Assembly (NCBI RefSeq): GCF_000744705.1
Contig: NZ_JQML01000001.1
Span: 1,860,001-1,924,000, forward strand
DNA: 64,000 nucleotides
Direction: 5' to 3'
DNA from: Streptacidiphilus albus JL83
Lineage (GTDB): Bacteria > Actinomycetota > Actinomycetes > Streptomycetales > Streptomycetaceae
Each line of letters opens with the position of its first letter. Position 1 is the first letter of the stretch. A program made the position numbers and the translations under genes. The notes under the pieces are model-generated. The model had not been told where the DNA came from and did no database searches. It saw only the letters and a program-made list of their open reading frames with translations. Below are positions 1-8,947 of the stretch, piece by piece.

Positions 1-1551
1 CGGGCCCGGCCGTATACGAGCGCCGAGGCCATCGTGCCGAGGGGCCAGCACTTCGCGGGTGTCCCCTCCGTCGGCACCCTCTACTTCCTGGACAAGGCCC
101 AGGTGGCGCACAACTGCACGGCCAGCGTCATCAAGAGCCCGGGGCGGAACCTGATCCTCACCGCCGGGCACTGCTCTCCGGGTCCTGGCGGTCACGACGC
201 ATTCGTTCCGGGGTACGACCAGACGAAGCAGCCCTACGGGATATGGGCAGTCACCCGGGGTTACTCGGTGCCCGGTCACGGGACGTCGGGTACGGGGTCC
301 AACCTGGACTTCGCCTTCGGCACGGTCGCCGACCGCGACGGCCGCAAGCTCCAGGACGTGACCGGCGGCAACAACCTGACCCGAACCCCCCGATACGACA
401 ACCCCTCCGTCACCGTGATCGGCTACCCGGAGAAGGGGCACGACAGTACCGACCAGGCGATCCGCTGCACCGTGCCCACCAGCCGACTGCCGGGCGCGGG
501 CCTGACACAGATGCAGATAGCTTGCCACGGCTACTGGGACGGCGTCTCGGGCGGCCCGTGGATGACCAACTTCAACGGCACCACCGGGGACATCATCGGC
601 AACGTCGGCGGCCTCAATGCCGGCGGCCTGCTGAACTCTCACGACCCGCTCTACGATCAGGTCTCCTACAGCCCGATGTACGACGACCAGATCTTCAACC
701 TCTACAAGCAGGCCACGACCGGCGCTGCTGCGCCCCCGGCTGCGTACTCGATGGGCAACCGCGCCACGTGGAGGAACGCCCGGCATGTGGTGGCCGGGAA
801 CTTCACCGGCAAGTCCCGGGCCGAGGACATGATCACGGTATGGGTCGACGGCGAGGTCACGCTCTACCACGGCGACGGCAACACCCACTTCACCGGCGAG
901 ACCCAACTGCTCGCCCCGAAGTCCGCCTGGAAGGACGCCGTCACGATCACCGCCGGGACGTTCACCCCCGAGAGCAACCACTCCGGCCTGGTCGTCCGCT
1001 GGATCGACGGCGAACTCGACCTCTACCCCGACGTCAGCGCCACCGGCATCGGCAGTGAGGTACGCCTGGAGAACGCCAACACCACCTGGACCAAGGCCGC
1101 CGTCGTCGCCGGACAGTTCGGCGGCAACGGCAAGACACCCACCGCCCTGGTCGTGGCCTGGACCGACGGCCACGTCAGCCTGTTCCCCAACATCACCAGC
1201 CACTCCATGACCGGAGAGGTCCAGCTGATCGCCGCCAACAAGACCTGGACCTGGATGCGCAACATCACCGCCGGCGACCTCGCCGGAAACAACGGCTCCG
1301 ACCTCGTCGTCCGCTGGCTCGACGGCACCCTCACCCTCTACCCCGACGTCGACGACTCCGGCACCCACCAGGAGACCACCCTCCTGAAACCCAACACCGC
1401 CTGGACCACCGTCACCGACATGACCGTCGGCAACTACTCCAACAACGGCTGGCCCGACGACCTCGTCACCCTCTGGGCCGACGGCCACCTCACCATGTAC
1501 CCCGACACCGGCAACAACGGCCTCGGCACCCCCGTTTCGTTGGTCGCCTGA
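1..1551 (+). CDS. Secreted trypsin-like serine protease with C-terminal propeller-type repeats (5' end outside window)
   Basis: The reading frame is open from base 1, so the true start and signal peptide lie upstream; a GTG at 34 is internal to the domain. The N-terminal half is an S1-type protease: His in LTAGHC, Asp in NLDFAF and Ser in GVSGGPW form the expected triad, and cysteines flank them as in secreted actinobacterial trypsins. The C-terminal half has five repeats of about 53 residues, each with a VxAGxF/GDL-like strand followed by WxDGxxxLYPD (for example VVRWIDGELDLYPD), resembling FG-GAP/VCBS propeller repeats. Role inferred: extracellular proteolysis with a binding or adhesion module. 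Downstream lie two further exported-protein genes, both damaged. Protease assignment is firm; the function of the repeats is not known. Confidence 0.85.
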   Translation, partial: RARPYTSAEAIVPRGQHFAGVPSVGTLYFLDKAQVAHNCTASVIKSPGRNLILTAGHCSPGPGGHDAFVPGYDQTKQPYGIWAVTRGYSVPGHGTSGTGSNLDFAFGTVADRDGRKLQDVTGGNNLTRTPRYDNPSVTVIGYPEKGHDSTDQAIRCTVPTSRLPGAGLTQMQIACHGYWDGVSGGPWMTNFNGTTGDIIGNVGGLNAGGLLNSHDPLYDQVSYSPMYDDQIFNLYKQATTGAAAPPAAYSMGNRATWRNARHVVAGNFTGKSRAEDMITVWVDGEVTLYHGDGNTHFTGETQLLAPKSAWKDAVTITAGTFTPESNHSGLVVRWIDGELDLYPDVSATGIGSEVRLENANTTWTKAAVVAGQFGGNGKTPTALVVAWTDGHVSLFPNITSHSMTGEVQLIAANKTWTWMRNITAGDLAGNNGSDLVVRWLDGTLTLYPDVDDSGTHQETTLLKPNTAWTTVTDMTVGNYSNNGWPDDLVTLWADGHLTMYPDTGNNGLGTPVSLVA

Positions 1552-1674
1552 CAACGCCACCCGCGGGCCCGGCAAGACCACAGGGCACAAACCCCACCCC
1601 ACCGCGCCCGCACACGCGGCATCCGAGCACACCACACCAACCACACCCGCCGACCCAACCATCCGGGGGACCCG

Positions 1675-3136
1675 ATCCACACGCACAGCCGACGAACCAG
1701 CACACAGGCAGCAACCACCGCGGCAGCAACACTGGCCGCAGCCCTGCTGCTCCTGACCTCCCTGAGTACCGGCGCCGCATACGCGGTCACGGGACCGGGA
1801 TGCCTGCAGGACACCTGCACGCCCCCGGCACCGGGCGCATCCGGCGCAGCGGCCGCCGACACCACGGTGGCCCCGGTCACCGGCGCGGCCACCGTCGGGG
1901 GCACCTTCACCCTGGGGAACGGGGAGCCGTTGGCGAACTACCCGGTCACCGTCACCGCGATGGACGACATCCCGGCCGTCGGGGACCAGGCGAGCCCCAC
2001 CGTCGTCGGGTCCGCGACCACCGGTGCGGACGGCACCTGGACGTTCACCCTCCCCGACCCGCTGCCCAGCCACCTGCAAGCGCTGGCCGACGCCAACGGC
2101 GGCGTCCTGTCCCTGGAGGCCGACGTCTACGGCCAGGCCCCCGACGGCACCCTGCTGACCGCCAGCGACTTCATGAGCGCCGGCACAGCCACCGGGCCGG
2201 CCACGACCGAGGCCTCCGCTGCCGTCCGCGCCCACGCCACCGCTCACACCGTGGCCGTCCTGCCCAGCACCGGCACCACACAGGTCCAGCAGCCCGCCGA
2301 CACCGGCACCGCCCAGAGCCAGACGACGCCCACCGACGAACCGGATAACGCCACCGGCGAACAGGCCACCATGCAGGCCGCCGGGTCCCAGTGGCAGAGC
2401 AGCACCGGCGCCCCCACCGCCGACTACAACCCGGAGGTGGTCCACGGCGCCACCTACACCGCGGTGCGCCCCCCAGCGCTCCATCCCCTGCGGCACCACC
2501 ACCTCCACGCTCAAGACCGCCATCTCCTACACCACCGTCGGCGAAGCCCACGCAGGCCGCGACGCCACCGCCTCCTTCGACTACAGCAACACCCTCTCCA
2601 GCACCTGGTCGGTGATGTACAGCGTCGACGGCAAGGTGTTCAAGGAGAACGGCAAGGTCACCCACGCCAACTCCATGGGCTACTCCACCGGGTTCACCGG
2701 CCAGGGCCCCCACTGGGCCAAGCAGTGGCGCGTACCGATCCGCTACGCCGAGACCCTGGCCACCTACCGCTGCGGCGGCATCGTCAAAAGCCTCACCTAC
2801 AAGATCGCACCCATCGGCTACGAGGTCCCCGCCGGAGGCTCTGTCGGCGACTACGGCAGCGACGTCTCCGCCAAGGACGGCGCAGCCAACTACAACCACG
2901 CCCCCGCCAACAGGCGCGCCATCGTCCAGCAGAAGAGCTACTTCCAGCTCAGCAAGGGCGACTCGCTCACCATCGGCTACGGCGCCACCGCCTTCGGGGT
3001 GGGGATCAGCCTGGACACCACGTACAACGACAGCCACTACGAGCGAATCACCGCAGGCAGCACCGCGATCGAGCACGACATCTGGGGAGCCAATGGACCG
3101 GTCACCAACAACCCCGGCGTCATCTACTCCTACTAG
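1675..3136 (+). pseudogene. Secreted protein, no canonical start codon and frameshifted
   Basis: Frame 1 from about 1675 reads a convincing signal peptide (THSRRTSTQ, then a hydrophobic ALLLLTSLSTGAAYA core), followed by a beta-rich domain and a Thr/Pro/Gln-rich linker. At the six-C run 2469-2474 the reading continues in the next frame as SIPCGTTTSTLKT and onward to PGVIYSY and the stop at 3136. Removing one C restores one protein of about 485 residues. No ATG, GTG or TTG precedes the signal peptide in frame: the codon at the right distance from GGGGGA (1665-1670) is ATC at 1675, as if ATG had mutated. The best intact alternative is a GTG at 1867, which would lose the signal. Family unknown; the C-terminal part looks like an exported beta-sandwich domain. 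Either a decaying gene or a sequencing error in the C run. Confidence 0.6.
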
Positions 3137-3369
3137 GACCAGTCGAACACGGGCGGCCACAACCGTCCTCACCGTCACCCTCACGATCCTCGCCACCGCC
3201 TGTACCACCACGTCCGGACACGGCGGCCCTCCCGAAGGCAGCGCGCTCACCGCCTCGGGGCCAGTGATCCAGGGAGTCCTCGGGATGATCGACGTCAAGG
3301 TCGGGGACGTCTACGGATTCTCCTTCCCCCTGCTCACAAACTCATCCAAGAAGCCGGTCTCAGTCACCG

Positions 3370-3385
3370 GAAGGTTATTCAGAAC
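3370..3385 (+). repeat. IS left terminal inverted repeat
   Basis: GAAGGTTATTCAGAAC, preceded by the CCG target duplicate at 3367-3369. Confidence 0.9.
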
Positions 3386-3519
3386 CCTTCGCGGTGGTCT
3401 GAACCGCTGTGGGGTGGCCTGGACCGGTTCGCGCTGGCTGGCGGTGGCGCGGACGTGACCGGTCCCCTCGGCGTAGCGTGCGAGGTGACACCCATCAGCA
3501 CGAGCGCGCGGGGGGACCG

Positions 3520-4296
3520 ATGCGCTTCCACCGTACAACCGGCCTGAGCCCGCATCAGCTGGACGTCCTGCTTTCCCGTGTGGAGCGGATGATCCCCGAC
3601 TGGGACAAGCCGACGGGCCGTCCGCACGCGCTGCCGCTGTGGAAGGCGGTGGTCGTGCTCTGCTTCCTCCTGCGACACAACAACGCGCAGGTCCTGGCCG
3701 CCGAACTGTTCGAGATCTCCCAGCCCACGGTCTCGCGCTACAGCACCCGGTTACGCCCCGTGGTGCGCGACGCGATCAAGGAGTTGGGGTTCGGGCTCGC
3801 CCGGTTACCCCGGGACGAGCCGGTCCTGGTGGACGGGTTCCTCGCCGAGTGCTGGGACTGGAAGGCCGCTGAACAGCTGTTCTCCAAGAAGCACATGCAG
3901 TCCGGGCACAACGTCCAGGTCGTCTCGGACACCCGGGGCCGGCTGCGGGAGGCGGGGGCGCCGCTGCCAGGGGCCCGCCACGACGCCTTCGCCTATGTCG
4001 CCTCGGGCATCAAAGCGAAGATCCAAAAGTACCGCCACCGGCTTGGCGACAAGGGCTACCAAGGCAGCGACCTGCTCACCCCCTACAAGAAGCCGCCGCA
4101 CCGCAAGCTGACCGAGGTGGAGAAGGCGAGCAACCGGGCGCACTCCCAGATCCGCTCTGCCGTCGAACGCTGCATCGGCCACCTGGAGAACTGGAAGATC
4201 CTCGGCGGCTGCTACCGCAGCCCCCTCGACCGCTTCCCCGAGACACTCGACACCGTCGTCCAACTCGAACTCCTACGGACCTACGAACCCGCCTGA
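3520..4296 (+). CDS. IS5-family transposase (HTH plus DDE_4-type)
   Basis: Intact 258-residue transposase. ATG 3520 is chosen because it follows GGGGGACCG and begins the conserved domain (RFHRTTGLSPHQLD); the longer frame from 3409 has no RBS. Residues about 40-80 form the helix-turn-helix (AAELFEISQPTVSRYSTRL). Probable catalytic carboxylates are D105 (VLVDGFLAE), D155 (GARHDAFAY) and E216 (AVERCIGHLENW); the GDKGYQG block near 177 is typical of the family. It cuts and rejoins DNA at the 16-bp ends of its element. No frameshift is needed to express it, unlike many two-frame IS5 elements. Confidence 0.93.
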   Translation: MRFHRTTGLSPHQLDVLLSRVERMIPDWDKPTGRPHALPLWKAVVVLCFLLRHNNAQVLAAELFEISQPTVSRYSTRLRPVVRDAIKELGFGLARLPRDEPVLVDGFLAECWDWKAAEQLFSKKHMQSGHNVQVVSDTRGRLREAGAPLPGARHDAFAYVASGIKAKIQKYRHRLGDKGYQGSDLLTPYKKPPHRKLTEVEKASNRAHSQIRSAVERCIGHLENWKILGGCYRSPLDRFPETLDTVVQLELLRTYEPA

Positions 4297-4334
4297 CCCA
4301 GGATCACGCCAGCGCGAACCTCATGATCGACAGA

Positions 4335-4350
4335 GTTCTGAATAACCTTC
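4335..4350 (-). repeat. IS right terminal inverted repeat
   Basis: GTTCTGAATAACCTTC, the exact complement of the left end, followed by the CCG target duplicate at 4351-4353. Confidence 0.9.
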
Positions 4351-4676
4351 CCGGATTCGCCGTCACCGCGATGCCCAGCGGAGTCAAGGAACTTGGATAC
4401 CCCGTCTATTCAGAGAAAGACACCGTGCAGTACCGACTGGACTACCAGTTCAGTCCCGTCCAGAAGAGCGACTTGAATCTTGCAAAGTATCCTGACTACT
4501 CAGGGAAACCATTCACCATAGAGCCCGGCGCGCAGAGCGACCGGTACGCCATGGTGAAGGTCGAAGTCACCGGGCCCGTCAGCGGTCACATCACCGGCTG
4601 CGAGATCGAATACAACCAGGCAGGACAGAGCTTCCACCAACCCGTCCCCTGCGAGTTCGCACTCGACAAAAGCTGA

Positions 4677-5159
4677 GGAGCCCACGAGCAACGGACCGCC
4701 CCGACCACCGCCGAAGCGTGAGCCGCGGTCGGGGCGGCCATGATCGCCTTCACCATCAACGGCAACAACCGAGGCAGCATCGACGACGGCAGCAGACCGC
4801 GATCGCCACGGCTCCGGCGGGGTTAGGCACCGGAGGGGATGGCGCGTGTCGCCTGCCGTGCCCCAGCTTGTGCCGTCCGCCGACGGCGACAACTGCACCT
4901 TGGGCCAGAGACAGGCTGACCTGAGGTTCAGGCCTTGTCCGCTGGTCCGGCATTTGCCGGATGCCGCGGCGATGGCCCTGTTGCTCTGGCACTGCATCCG
5001 CTACCCGACTCGGTCCGCCTGGGTCTACTGCCGCATCGACGGTGCCGCAGATCGCGGCGGAGGTCAGTACGGCGGCGAGAGTCGCCCGGATGTGCCACCT
5101 CGCTCACTTCTTGCTTCGGCCACGGTTGCCACGCCTCTGCTGGACTGGGCTTCGGCGCT
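4677..5159. other. Non-coding stretch, no convincing gene
   Basis: Short open frames occur on both strands, but none has an RBS together with a recognisable domain or signal. Third-position GC bias is weak compared with flanking genes. It separates the IS-disrupted lipoprotein from another lipoprotein remnant, so it is probably decayed coding sequence. Confidence 0.5.
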
Positions 5160-5399
5160 GTGACGTGCTGCGCTGTCGTAGGGCTGGCCGGCTGCGCCAG
5201 TGGGTCGGCGACGCCAGGAAATAATGGTCCGTCAGTATCGGTCGCCCCCTCGAAACCGACGGCGACTGCAGACTTGCCGGTGGCTGAAATACTTCAGAGG
5301 TCACGGGCGGCGGCAAATCAGGCATCGTCGTTCACGATGACCTTCGACGAAGAGGTCAGCCCGGGAAATTCGAATCTCCTCTCGGGTCGCTTCAAGTGA
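5160..5399 (+). pseudogene. Lipoprotein N-terminal remnant (LppX/LprG-like start)
   Basis: A GTG at 5160 opens TCCAVVGLAGCASGSATPG, with lipobox LAG|C, then a Ser/Thr-rich linker and VAEILQRSRAAANQASSFTM. The latter resembles the first helix and strand of actinobacterial LppX/LprG-type lipoproteins (xEILxxSxxAxxxxxSFxx). The frame stops after only 80 residues at 5399, and no continuation was found in another frame. The n-region before the hydrophobic core also lacks positive charges. Most likely the 5' stub of a lost gene. Confidence 0.45.
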
Positions 5400-5952
5400 G
5401 CGCAGAGCAACCCAACGAGGCACCGAGCACCGTAGCGATCCCCGCAACTGCTCCCGCGCTGTGGCGCACCGCATACAGCGACGCTGGCTCATCACACCGA
5501 CCCACCCGCTGGGATCAAACCCTGTCGCCGAGTCGCTTCCGCATGCCCTGGGCCGCCTCCCACCGCCGCCTCGGACCCTGTTCAGCACAGCGAATGTGTC
5601 CATAGGTGGGCACCAACGAATGCCTCCTGGCCTGCATTTCAGCAGGTCAGGAGGCAATCGTTGGTGGAGCTGAGGGGCGGCCGACCACTCTCGGAGGCGT
5701 GGGCCCGTCCGCTCCGGACGTATCGCGGCTGCGAGCGCCGAAAGATGCCCATCGGCGGCCTCGCAAGCCTTGGCGGCCGCGCCAACATGCCAATCTCCTG
5801 CGCATTTCTGACACCGGGTCAAGATCGCGAATGTTCGAAGGCGGAGTGGCGTGGTTGTGCGCTATCGTCCTTTGTCAACGAACTCAATCGCAAAGTGACC
5901 CCGGCGGTGCTACCAACACCCCGGGGCCTGGCACAAGGAGCAGGAACTCCTC
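5400..5952. other. Non-coding stretch with one long hairpin
   Basis: No open frame here has domain content. The only clear feature is the inverted repeat at 5611-5666. The RBS of the next gene (AAGGAGCAGG) is near 5935-5945. Confidence 0.5.
5611..5666. repeat. 25-bp near-perfect inverted repeat (hairpin)
   Basis: Left arm 5611-5635 begins CACCAACGAATGCCTCC; right arm 5642-5666 ends GGAGGCAATCGTTGGTG. They pair over 25 positions with two imperfect ones (one G-T, one T-T) around the six-base loop ATTTCA. No T-run follows. It may be a terminator, a remnant element end or a protein-binding palindrome. Confidence 0.75.
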
Positions 5953-6942
5953 ATGCACGTCCATCGTAGCCGCCACACGCGCGGTTTCCTCGTCCTGCCC
6001 AACTCCCTGCTCCAGGACCGGGGGCTGACCTTCACCGCCCGGGGTCTGCTGGGCGACCTGCTGTCGCGCCCCGACGGGTGGCGCGAGGACGGTCGGCACA
6101 TGGCCGACACCAGCCCGCAGGGCCGCCTAGCGGTCGCGAAGGCGCTGCGCGAGCTGACCGCCGCCGGGTACTACCGGGTGCTCCGGGTCCGCCAGGCCGA
6201 CGGAACCTTCGTCAGCGAGGCTCACGTCTACGACACTCCACAGAGGGACCCGCAGGTCGCTCCGACTGCCGTCCTTCCGGGCCCCGGTGGTGCGACAGCC
6301 GATCGCTGCGGCGCCAACCCCGCAAAGGACCCGGGGAGAGTACCCACCCTCCCCGCACCCCGGCGTGAGACCGGCCAACCGCATTGCCGAGCCCCGCGCG
6401 AGGCCGCGAACCAGTCCCCGCCGCCCGACGATGCGTCGCAGCAGGCTGCGGACGCCCTGCTGCGGGTCGTCGGCGCCGAACCGCGCCTGCGCGTGGGGAG
6501 CGTCGAGGCCGTGGCCCTCGCACCCCAGGTCACCGCCTGGTTGGAGCGCGGCTGCACCGAACTCGACCTCAGGCATGCCCTGTTGACCGGCCTCCCCGAG
6601 CGCGTCCACAGCGCGAGCGCGCTGCTGCGCGACCGACTCGTCCGTAAACTTCCGCCCGTGCCAGCAGAGTTGTCCGCTTCCACGCCCGCGCCCGCGCTCC
6701 TGACCGAGTGCCCCACCTGTGGCGATCCGGTGCGACAGGCCGGCATCTGCCGCAGCTGCGCCGGGCTCGGCCCCCGCACCGTCGCGGTCGGCACCGGCGA
6801 GGCCGCCACCAGACACGGAGCCGCCCGCGTCCGCGCCGCGCTACGGCTCCGCGGGGTCGCGGTCGGATCCGAGAAGTTCGAGAAGGAGGACGCGCCACGG
6901 CTGCGCACCGGGCGGGCGGGCCTGGCGGAGACGGTGAGGTGA
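5953..6942 (+). CDS. Helix-turn-helix protein with C-terminal zinc ribbon
   Basis: 329 residues; ATG 5953 follows an AAGGAGCAGGAACTCC site. Residues 1-100 resemble the winged-helix replication/regulator proteins common in Streptomyces (GFLVLPNSLLQDRGLTFTARGLLGDLLSRPDGW, then helix pairs ending in YYRVLRVRQADGTFVSE). A Pro/Ala-rich linker leads to a helical region (about 160-240) and a zinc ribbon with CPTCGD and CRSC near 255-275. The fold suggests DNA binding; similar proteins are often found on mobile or accessory regions. No target is evident. Convergent with the DUF3500 gene, 40 bp away. Confidence 0.7.
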   Translation: MHVHRSRHTRGFLVLPNSLLQDRGLTFTARGLLGDLLSRPDGWREDGRHMADTSPQGRLAVAKALRELTAAGYYRVLRVRQADGTFVSEAHVYDTPQRDPQVAPTAVLPGPGGATADRCGANPAKDPGRVPTLPAPRRETGQPHCRAPREAANQSPPPDDASQQAADALLRVVGAEPRLRVGSVEAVALAPQVTAWLERGCTELDLRHALLTGLPERVHSASALLRDRLVRKLPPVPAELSASTPAPALLTECPTCGDPVRQAGICRSCAGLGPRTVAVGTGEAATRHGAARVRAALRLRGVAVGSEKFEKEDAPRLRTGRAGLAETVR

Positions 6943-6962
6943 CCTTCGTCGGCACGTGACCG

Positions 6963-6982
6963 CCGGCCGGGTCCCGGGCCGG
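6963..6982. terminator. Candidate bidirectional terminator
   Basis: CCGGCCGGGTCCCGGGCCGG folds on itself between two convergent genes and abuts the stop codon of the minus-strand gene. No U-run is present, as is usual in Streptomyces. Confidence 0.45.
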
Positions 6983-8209
6983 TCAGCCGCCGTGGTGGAG
7001 CCGGTAGTGCTGGGCAAGGAGATCGCGTCCGTAGTCGTTGCCGTTGGGGGCCCGCACGATGGTGTGGACATGGAAGCGGGCGGGCTCGGGATTGGCGAGG
7101 AAGACACCGGGGTGGTTGTCGTACTCGACCAGGAGCACGGGTGAGTGGATCCGGTAGTAGAAGGCGCACTCGTCGTCGTGGCCGCCGCGCCAGGCGAACC
7201 GGGTCTCGTCGAAGTGCTCACGGACCAGCGCCAGGGTGCGCTCGGCCTGTGACGGCGGGAGACGGTCGAGATAGACCCGGACCAGCTCCACCAGACCGTC
7301 ACGCTGGTCGGCCGGCAGGCTTGCCGCGACGATCCCCTCGGGAGGCAGGACGAGGTTGTCACTGCCCGCGCCGGCGAGCAGCCGGCCGTTCCACGGGCCG
7401 GCGAGTTCGGGCGGCAGGTCCTCCGCGCGAAGCGAGGAGCCCATCAGGAACTCGCCCTCCCGGTCGGGGTCCAGGGTGCGGCGGAAGCCCAGGGCGACCT
7501 CGGTCTCCTCCTCGAAGACCGTGACTCCCTCGAACCGTCCCGTACCGATCGTCGGCTCGGCTCCGAGGAACACGGGGGCGAGGACCACCTGCCCGCCGAC
7601 GAAGACGCAGTGCAGGTCCACATGATGACCCATCAGTTGCCATCCCCACGGGGAGCCCCCCGAAGGAGTCCCGAAGACGGTGAACCAGTAGGCGAACTCG
7701 GTGAGGGTGTCCCGGTAGTCGTCGATGAGCTCGCCCAGGTGCTCGTTGAGCGCCATCGCCGCTCGCACCTGGGCGTAGCCGGCAGGGCTGAGGCTCGCCT
7801 CGACGACGGCGAGCGCGCGGTCGCGGTCACGGTCGGTGAGACGGTCCAGCCGCATGCCCTTCGGGTGCCAGGTCGGGATCGCGTTCGTCCACAGCCGCCA
7901 TTCCGCGGCATCCATCGGCAGTGCGGCGACCACTCGCTGATGGGGCGTCAGTCCATTGAGGTAGGCCCGGGCGGCCTTGACGGCGGTCTCCGGGGACGCC
8001 CCCGCATCGTTGAGGCGGTAGAGGCCCGGGCGCGGGGTGCCGTTCTCGGTGATGCCGACGTAGGGCTCGCGATGACGGCGCAGGGCCGCGGTCAGCTCGA
8101 AGGCCGCCTCCGGCGGGATCAGGTCGTCGAACAGATGGGAGTCGACGATCGGCAACGCGCTTCGAGTGGTCGGCAGGGGAAAGTCTTCCGGGCGTGGTCG
8201 GCGGGACAT
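6983..8209 (-). CDS. DUF3500 family protein
   Basis: 408 residues matching the DUF3500 layout in full: an N-terminal helical part (TPHQRVVAALPMDAAEWRLWTN), the central WGWQLMGHHVDLHCVFVGGQVVLAPVFLGAEP block, and a C-terminal segment RFAWRGGHDDECAFYYRIHSPVLLVEYD. Several invariant His/Asp/Glu positions (GHHVDLH, EYD, HVHTIVR) suggest a metal or catalytic site, but the biochemical role of the family is not known to me. ATG 8209 follows GGAGAAAC. No signal peptide, so probably cytoplasmic. It starts just downstream of a truncated oxidoreductase and may have replaced its 3' part. Confidence 0.85.
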   Translation of the reverse strand: MSRRPRPEDFPLPTTRSALPIVDSHLFDDLIPPEAAFELTAALRRHREPYVGITENGTPRPGLYRLNDAGASPETAVKAARAYLNGLTPHQRVVAALPMDAAEWRLWTNAIPTWHPKGMRLDRLTDRDRDRALAVVEASLSPAGYAQVRAAMALNEHLGELIDDYRDTLTEFAYWFTVFGTPSGGSPWGWQLMGHHVDLHCVFVGGQVVLAPVFLGAEPTIGTGRFEGVTVFEEETEVALGFRRTLDPDREGEFLMGSSLRAEDLPPELAGPWNGRLLAGAGSDNLVLPPEGIVAASLPADQRDGLVELVRVYLDRLPPSQAERTLALVREHFDETRFAWRGGHDDECAFYYRIHSPVLLVEYDNHPGVFLANPEPARFHVHTIVRAPNGNDYGRDLLAQHYRLHHGG

Positions 8210-8285
8210 GTTTCTCCATTGGCTCGGTGGGGACGGCGAGCATCGACGTTCGGCGGCCGAGATTGGCCTGTGTCCTGTGGTGTTC

Positions 8286-8393
8286 GCCGCTCAGTGCGGT
8301 GACCTGGCGACCGCGGGCAGCTGCCTCCGCGACGATGGCCGCACCGGCACAGCCGGTGCCGCCGGCGCCGCCGATGACGGTGATGCGGGACAT
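8286..8393 (-). pseudogene. 5' stub of an NAD(P)-binding oxidoreductase
   Basis: ATG 8393, behind GGAGAGGCGCCAC, begins MSRITVIGGAGGTGCAGAAI and continues VAEAAARGRQVTALSG: the first strand, dinucleotide-binding loop and helix of atypical short-chain dehydrogenases. After about 36 residues similarity ends (EHHRTQANLGRR...) and the frame runs on through the DUF3500 gene. Such genes are commonly divergent from HxlR regulators, as here, so the stub marks the lost partner of the regulator at 8498. The loop also seems altered by a small GGAG/GGTG insertion. Confidence 0.55.
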
Positions 8394-8497
8394 GTGGCGC
8401 CTCTCCGAGGAGACGTCCTTCCAAGGAGAGGATGGCGTCGAACGACGCACTCCGATTACCGTACGAGTGCAGCTCTCCGACGGGAAGAAGGCACTCT

Positions 8498-8947
8498 GTG
8501 GTAACCACCCGGGCCAAGTCGGTTATCAGCGGCAGCCCTTATCGCGCGGACTGCCCGACTCGCCACATTCTGGATCGCATTGGCGACCGTTGGACGGTGC
8601 TCATCGTGGGCGCACTGTGGGACGGCAGTGCCCGTTTCTCGGAGTTGCGCCGACGCATCGAGGGCGTCTCGCAGAAGATGCTCACCCAGACCCTGCGCGG
8701 CCTCGAACGGGACGGGCTCGTACACCGAACCGTCCACCCCGAGGTTCCGGTCCGCGTCGAGTACGCGCTCACCGAGGCGGGCCGTACCCTGCGCGAACCA
8801 CTGCGCGCGCTGGAGGAGTGGTCGATCACGCACCTCGGCGACGTGTCATCGTCGCAGGAGGCCTACGACCGCGCGTCGGCAGGTGTTCGCCGGGGGGAAT
8901 CCACCGACGGCGTGACGCTCCGTCAGGAGAGGGCCAGGGCCAGGTAG
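8498..8947 (+). CDS. HxlR-family transcriptional regulator
   Basis: 149 residues with the complete HxlR winged helix: CPTRHILDRIGDRWTVLIVGAL, FSELRRRIEGVSQKMLTQTLRGLERDGLV, YALTEAGRTL. The N-terminal Cys of CPTRH is the redox or aldehyde-sensing position of many HxlR proteins. GTG 8498 is chosen because AGAAGG lies about ten bases upstream; an ATG at 8432 would add 22 residues without an evident RBS. Divergent from the oxidoreductase stub, its likely former target. The 3' end overlaps the convergent pucR by 25 bp. Confidence 0.88.
   Translation: MVTTRAKSVISGSPYRADCPTRHILDRIGDRWTVLIVGALWDGSARFSELRRRIEGVSQKMLTQTLRGLERDGLVHRTVHPEVPVRVEYALTEAGRTLREPLRALEEWSITHLGDVSSSQEAYDRASAGVRRGESTDGVTLRQERARAR

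Larger units (their letters stand above)
3370..4350 (+). mobile_element. Complete IS5-type insertion sequence, 981 bp
   Basis: The element has perfect 16-bp terminal inverted repeats (GAAGGTTATTCAGAAC at the left, its complement at the right) and is flanked by a 3-bp duplication, CCG at 3367-3369 and 4351-4353. One transposase gene fills it. Deleting the element plus one CCG restores the host lipoprotein frame exactly. Perfect repeats and an intact transposase indicate a recent insertion that may still be active. Confidence 0.9.
3093..4676 (+). pseudogene. Lipoprotein gene interrupted by an IS element
   Basis: ATG at 3093 sits behind a good GGGGAG site and overlaps the 3' end of the preceding gene by 44 bases. 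The N-terminus is a lipoprotein signal (TVLTVTLTILATAC, lipobox LATA|C). The frame reads to VSVTG at 3369, where a 981-bp insertion begins; the rest resumes at 4354 (FAVTAMPSGVKELGYPVYS...) and ends at 4676. Joining 3093-3369 to 4354-4676 gives 600 nt, one uninterrupted 199-residue lipoprotein, with GTC ACC GGA TTC GCC at the repaired junction. In the present state the frame stops at 3459 inside the IS. Function unknown; the extracytoplasmic part is beta-rich and probably worked with the adjacent exported protein. Confidence 0.8.

Noticed and set aside
4935..5399. A complete 154-codon gene
   Set aside because: Only the last 80 codons resemble a lipoprotein; the first half has no protein-like composition.
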